Position numbers and translations under genes: made by a program. The notes beneath the pieces were generated by a model. That model was not told where the DNA came from. It worked only from the letters and a program-made list of their open reading frames with translations, and did not search any database. Of a DNA stretch of 64,000 nt, positions 60,773-64,000 are shown piece after piece (the stretch's first letter is position 1; each line of letters starts with the position of its first letter). This DNA is from Scolanthus callimorphus (Eukaryota > Cnidaria > Anthozoa > Actiniaria > Edwardsiidae), in contig CM066914.1 of the NCBI GenBank assembly GCA_033964015.1, forward strand, positions 21,301,023 through 21,365,022. The letters run 5' to 3'.

Positions 60773-61807
60773 GATAACCAATAAGCCCAGCCCGCCTGAC
60801 CAAATTGACGCAATTGCGTTCGAACCTTGGCTTGGGATAGGGTTCATCCCAGACGCCATACTCCTCAAGATCTTCAGCTATTTAAACACACAAGACCGCG
60901 TCCGTGCGTCTCTTGCATGCACACAATGGCATCGTGTCTGCATAGACGCCTCGCTATGGCAACATCTAGACTTCTCGGCAAAATCTGTACCCAGAAAGGC
61001 AAAAATTCGCGACAAAAATATCATAATGCTCATCTCAAGATATCGGTTTTGCAATCTAGAACATATTGACCTATCTGGGGCGTGTTCTAAGACTATAACG
61101 AACTTCACGTTGTTCTATATCGCGCAGAATTGTACGCGCCTGCGCAGACTGAGCGTCTCCTGCTGCAGAAAGATTACGGACACAGGGTTTGAAATGTTAG
61201 CACGGAATTGTCTGGCCATTGAAGAACTACACATGGGAAAATGCACGGCTATAACAGCTGCTGGAATCATACTGGCCGTACGCAAATTAAGGGTCTTAAG
61301 TGTTTAAACATCTCCGAGAGCGACTGGGTTTCCGATCTGGTTCTGATTCACATCGCGCGCTTTTCAAAACAACTGAACTATCTTAACATCGAAGGTTGTA
61401 AGAAAATCACTGATACGGGAATACAAGTGCTTGTGGGGATTCGCCGATCATTGAGGCACGTGAATCTCAGGAACACTAAACGAATCACAAACGAAGGGCT
61501 CGCGAATTTCCTCTCAAAGACTCCGAAACTCGAGGGCATCGAGTTGAGTTTCACGCGGAAAAGTCGCGCGAACATTTCGGTTCTGGAATCGGTGTCGGAG
61601 CACTGCAAGAACTTGAAGTACTTTGACATTCAAGACTGCAAGGCCATGAGCATTGATGATGTCATGATTCAAATAGCCAATCACAATCCAGGGCTGCGAT
61701 ACATAGCAGTTAGACAGCAACTCCGGGCCCTTGCTAATGACACGGTCAGAACGATAACGAAACAGTGCCCTGATCTTAGCAAAGTGGAAACAGATATGAG
61801 GGGTTAA
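60773..61807 (+). CDS. F-box/leucine-rich-repeat protein; one frame break
   Basis: The main exon starts after a strong acceptor (TTCCTTTTTCTTGTAG, ending 60772), so the first exon lies upstream and is not resolved; the frame is open back to 60678. The F-box is IPDAILLKIFSYLNTQDRVR, then CTQWHRVC. LRRs follow (LEHIDLSGACSKT, CTRLRRLSVSCCRKITDTG, LAIEELHMGKCTAI). At the G run 61291-61293 the reading shifts by one base, and LRRs resume (GLKCLNIS, LNYLNIEGCKKITDTG, LRHVNLRNTKRITNEG, LKYFDIQDCKAMS) to the stop at 61805-61807. As for other FBXL proteins, an SCF substrate-adaptor role is expected; the substrate is unknown. It is similar in plan to the gene at 48.6-49.6 kb and is probably a diverged paralog. 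Confidence 0.83.
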
Positions 61808-62162
61808 TGGCAACCAAAGACCTCGTGATTGCAGTCTAATATTTCTTACGGGATTTTAGAAATATAGAGCCAAAAGACATCTGGATGAAATAAAATAGAC
61901 CTAACTACCTAAGTTGAGTTCACTGAGGCAGGGAGAATATAAAGCTATCTAGCTTTCTTGGCGGTCCTCTCTTGGTGAAAAATGCAACGGCACCGACGTT
62001 ACCTCGGTTGTAATTTCCAATATCAAAGTCTAAAATTTAATTTTAAGTGCTGAGCAACGTGCGGAAAAATTGTCGAGAAGCGTTCGCTTTTAGTAGAGGA
62101 CCTGACGGCTAGATTTTTAGTCACGGTTTGTTGCCAACAAGACCAAGATATTCGTCGCAATA
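61808..62162. other. Spacer after the second F-box gene
   Basis: No gene is recognised. It probably contains the 3' UTR of the F-box gene; AAATAAAATAG near 61887 could serve as a polyadenylation signal. Confidence 0.4.
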
Positions 62163-62339
62163 GAGCAGATTTCGTATGACTGAAGTGGCGCGACACGGCG
62201 TGGCACGTAGCGGTCGCGGCGCGGCCGCGGCATAATTTTGTCGCGGCATAACTTTGTCGCGGCATAACTTTGTCGCGGCATAACTTTGTCGCGGCATAAC
62301 TTTGTCGCGGCACTTTTCACAGTCATAAGAAATTTGCTC
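62163..62339. mobile_element. MITE with TA duplication and internal 17-bp tandem repeats
   Basis: Ends GAGCAGATTTCGTATGACTG and CAGTCATAAGAAATTTGCTC are inverted. TA flanks both ends (62161-62162 and 62340-62341). Five copies of GCGGCATAACTTTGTC-type units lie at about 62224-62312. The repeat-peptide ORFs on the minus strand come from this array. Confidence 0.87.
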
Positions 62340-62341
62340 TA

Positions 62342-63638
62342 CTAACCCGTTGATCGCGATTTAAAGACTTATCGCCTCCCGTCCCACTTGGTAACGCCAC
62401 TGCTTTCAACTGATTTGTAAATTGTCGAGAACAAAGGAAATGGTTAATGGGCATGTTGACCTGGTTTGGCCACGGCCTTGGAATCCTGCCGACCGCCGAA
62501 AGGAAGCCAGGCTTATGTTTAGTCAGCGTTTCTATTGGTCGAGTGCAAAGTCTTAGTCTTTCAGCCAATCAAGTTGCGAACAAAATCAACACGCACCACT
62601 GCCGCGACATGACTAAACACAAGTCTGACTTACTTCGCATCCTGATTGGTTTGTTGTTGAGTGGGTTTCACTTCTGATTGGCTAGTGGTTTGTATTTGCG
62701 TTTAGTTTTCGGCACTCATCTGAAATCCGATGCTACTGAAACGCTACTATTACGTTTAGAGAGATCGCAGCAAATAAACTCACACGAACACAACATATTA
62801 GATTTTTTACGTATTTTACGTATGCGTCACGCTTTATGCATGTTATCTATTTATAACAGGTTATAATATTAATATTTGAATTAAAACAATAATTTAGAGA
62901 GCAGTGTTTAAAATAATACTATTATTTTAACTTTGTCAAGAAAAATGAGAATTTTTGCATGTATGACTAGAAAGATATCGTTTGATTTCTCATCTGAATT
63001 GTCTATCTCTATCAAGTTGGTCCATTTGGCCAATTTCATATGAAAGACATCGGCTGAAGCAATCGAGTGAGGGAGCGACCAAAGATGTACCTCCGCGTCT
63101 GGCGTGGATCGGGTAAATAGCTAAAAACAACGGATTGGGTTGCCTGTGTTGAAAAAGAAAAACGGAAATGGACGTAATTTATTTTGTTCACCACAGGAAG
63201 CCCGTCCTACTTTTCTCCGGTTCCTGTTTTCAGCGATTTATTCGATCCACCAGACGCCTGCAGAGGAGGATAAGATATATCATATATAGAGAATATTACA
63301 TAGCCGCGCGGATATACGAATTTTATCTTTAATGTGTTGAAAATGTTTCTCACGCGCTCCGGAATAAACATCAGAAATACCTTCAAGAAAAACCTAAAGA
63401 TCGAGAATAGCCTTGTGTTATTTTCACGTGTGAAGATATCACGTTTTCGCGCGTGAGATCACCGGTATTTCATCGGTGTTTATATAATGATAAGGGTTAT
63501 TTTTTTCCTCGGAGACAGGGTAACGAATTCTGATTGGTTCTTAGAGCGCGCGCGGGGCGATATTTTCCTAGGTCACGGTAACCATTTGCGCGCGCTTGTT
63601 TTCATCGAAAAAATCAAATTTTAGAGTTGGAAAAAAAA
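62342..63638. other. Spacer, no recognised gene
   Basis: Short ORFs only. GATTGG/ATTGGT motifs (CCAAT-like on the minus strand) recur at 62530-62690. A CACGTGTGAAGATATCACG and CGCGTGAGATCACCGG tract at 63427-63470 looks like a decayed short element. Confidence 0.4.
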
Positions 63639-63782
63639 GTTATTTACCGGATTTAGGTCGGTCCGTATAGGCAAAAACTGTGACCTCGGCCTGGAAAATG
63701 TTGACCTCGGCCTCCGGCCTCGGTCAACATTTTCAAGCCTTCGGTCACAGTTTTTCCCTATACCTCCCAGCCGGTAAATAAC
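63639..63782. mobile_element. 144-bp hairpin element
   Basis: Ends GTTATTTACCGG and CCGGTAAATAAC are inverted, with inner arms CAAAAACTGTGACC, AATGTTGACC and complements around CCTCGGCCTCCGGCCTCGG. No coding capacity. Confidence 0.8.
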
Positions 63783-64000
63783 ATATATGTATTTTATTGC
63801 GGCGAACAATGGCGAGGACTTCTTGAGCCCACAATATGCGCACGCACAGACGTTTTTCGCTGGGGGCTCAAATAATATCAGGTAAATATGCGCGCGCATA
63901 TAGTGGGCTTAAGAAACGGTCAGCAAACAATCCAAGATTGTGGACGGCGGCAAAACAAAGCGAGTTTCGACCCAGGGCAGAGGTCTCTTTTCCTCGCGAA

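Noticed and set aside
62224..62312. CRISPR-like array of short repeats
   Set aside because: Repeats are contiguous without unique spacers, and the context is animal DNA.
62023..62326. Repeat peptide ORFs (SYAATKLCRDKVMPRQ)
   Set aside because: They come from the 17-bp tandem repeat inside a MITE.

Overview
The window is animal genomic DNA, most likely from a cnidarian and probably a stony coral. This is inferred from spliced metazoan genes with GT-AG introns, a TRIM-NHL gene and F-box/LRR genes with few introns, and very dense short hairpin transposons, tRNA-derived SINEs and 5'-truncated LINE tails. No species can be named from the sequence alone. Exon models below were built by hand from conserved protein blocks, splice sites and codon phase.

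Layout. 1433-2020 (+) encodes a small secreted or type I membrane protein with a duplicated cysteine motif. 9.36-11.46 kb (+) holds a TRIM-like B-box/coiled-coil/filamin/NHL gene with no visible RING and two frame breaks. 14.48-19.04 kb (-) is a seven-exon Rab-like GTPase of the RJL (DNAJC27/RBJ) type, 203 aa, with no J domain. 21.69-28.82 kb (-) is a complete nine-exon MBTPS2 (site-2 protease), 484 aa. 31.74-43.43 kb (-) is a complete fifteen-exon HAT1 (type B histone acetyltransferase), 404 aa. The large HAT1 intron between exons 13 and 14 carries an opposite-strand gene without introns (35.1-36.7 kb) whose architecture loosely recalls the jellyfish pore-forming toxin family; it has one frame break. 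Two F-box/LRR genes follow at 48.6-49.6 kb (-) and 60.7-61.8 kb (+), each with one frame break.

The three spliced housekeeping genes (about 3.3 kb of coding sequence) are intact. All five frame breaks fall in the other ORFs, and every one has the same phase (one base short). At all five, one lost base in a short run would explain the break. This points either to consensus errors or to decay of multicopy families.

The rest is repeat-rich. At least six hairpin elements have 3-bp TTA/TAA/TCA duplications (PIF/Harbinger-like) and one has TTAA. Three elements have 7-8-bp duplications (hAT-like), one of them with another element nested inside it. A 436-bp palindrome is centred on 20767/20768. Two mobile elements sit at splice donors of the RJL GTPase gene. 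There are no signs of an operon, a CRISPR array or a prokaryotic or viral genome.
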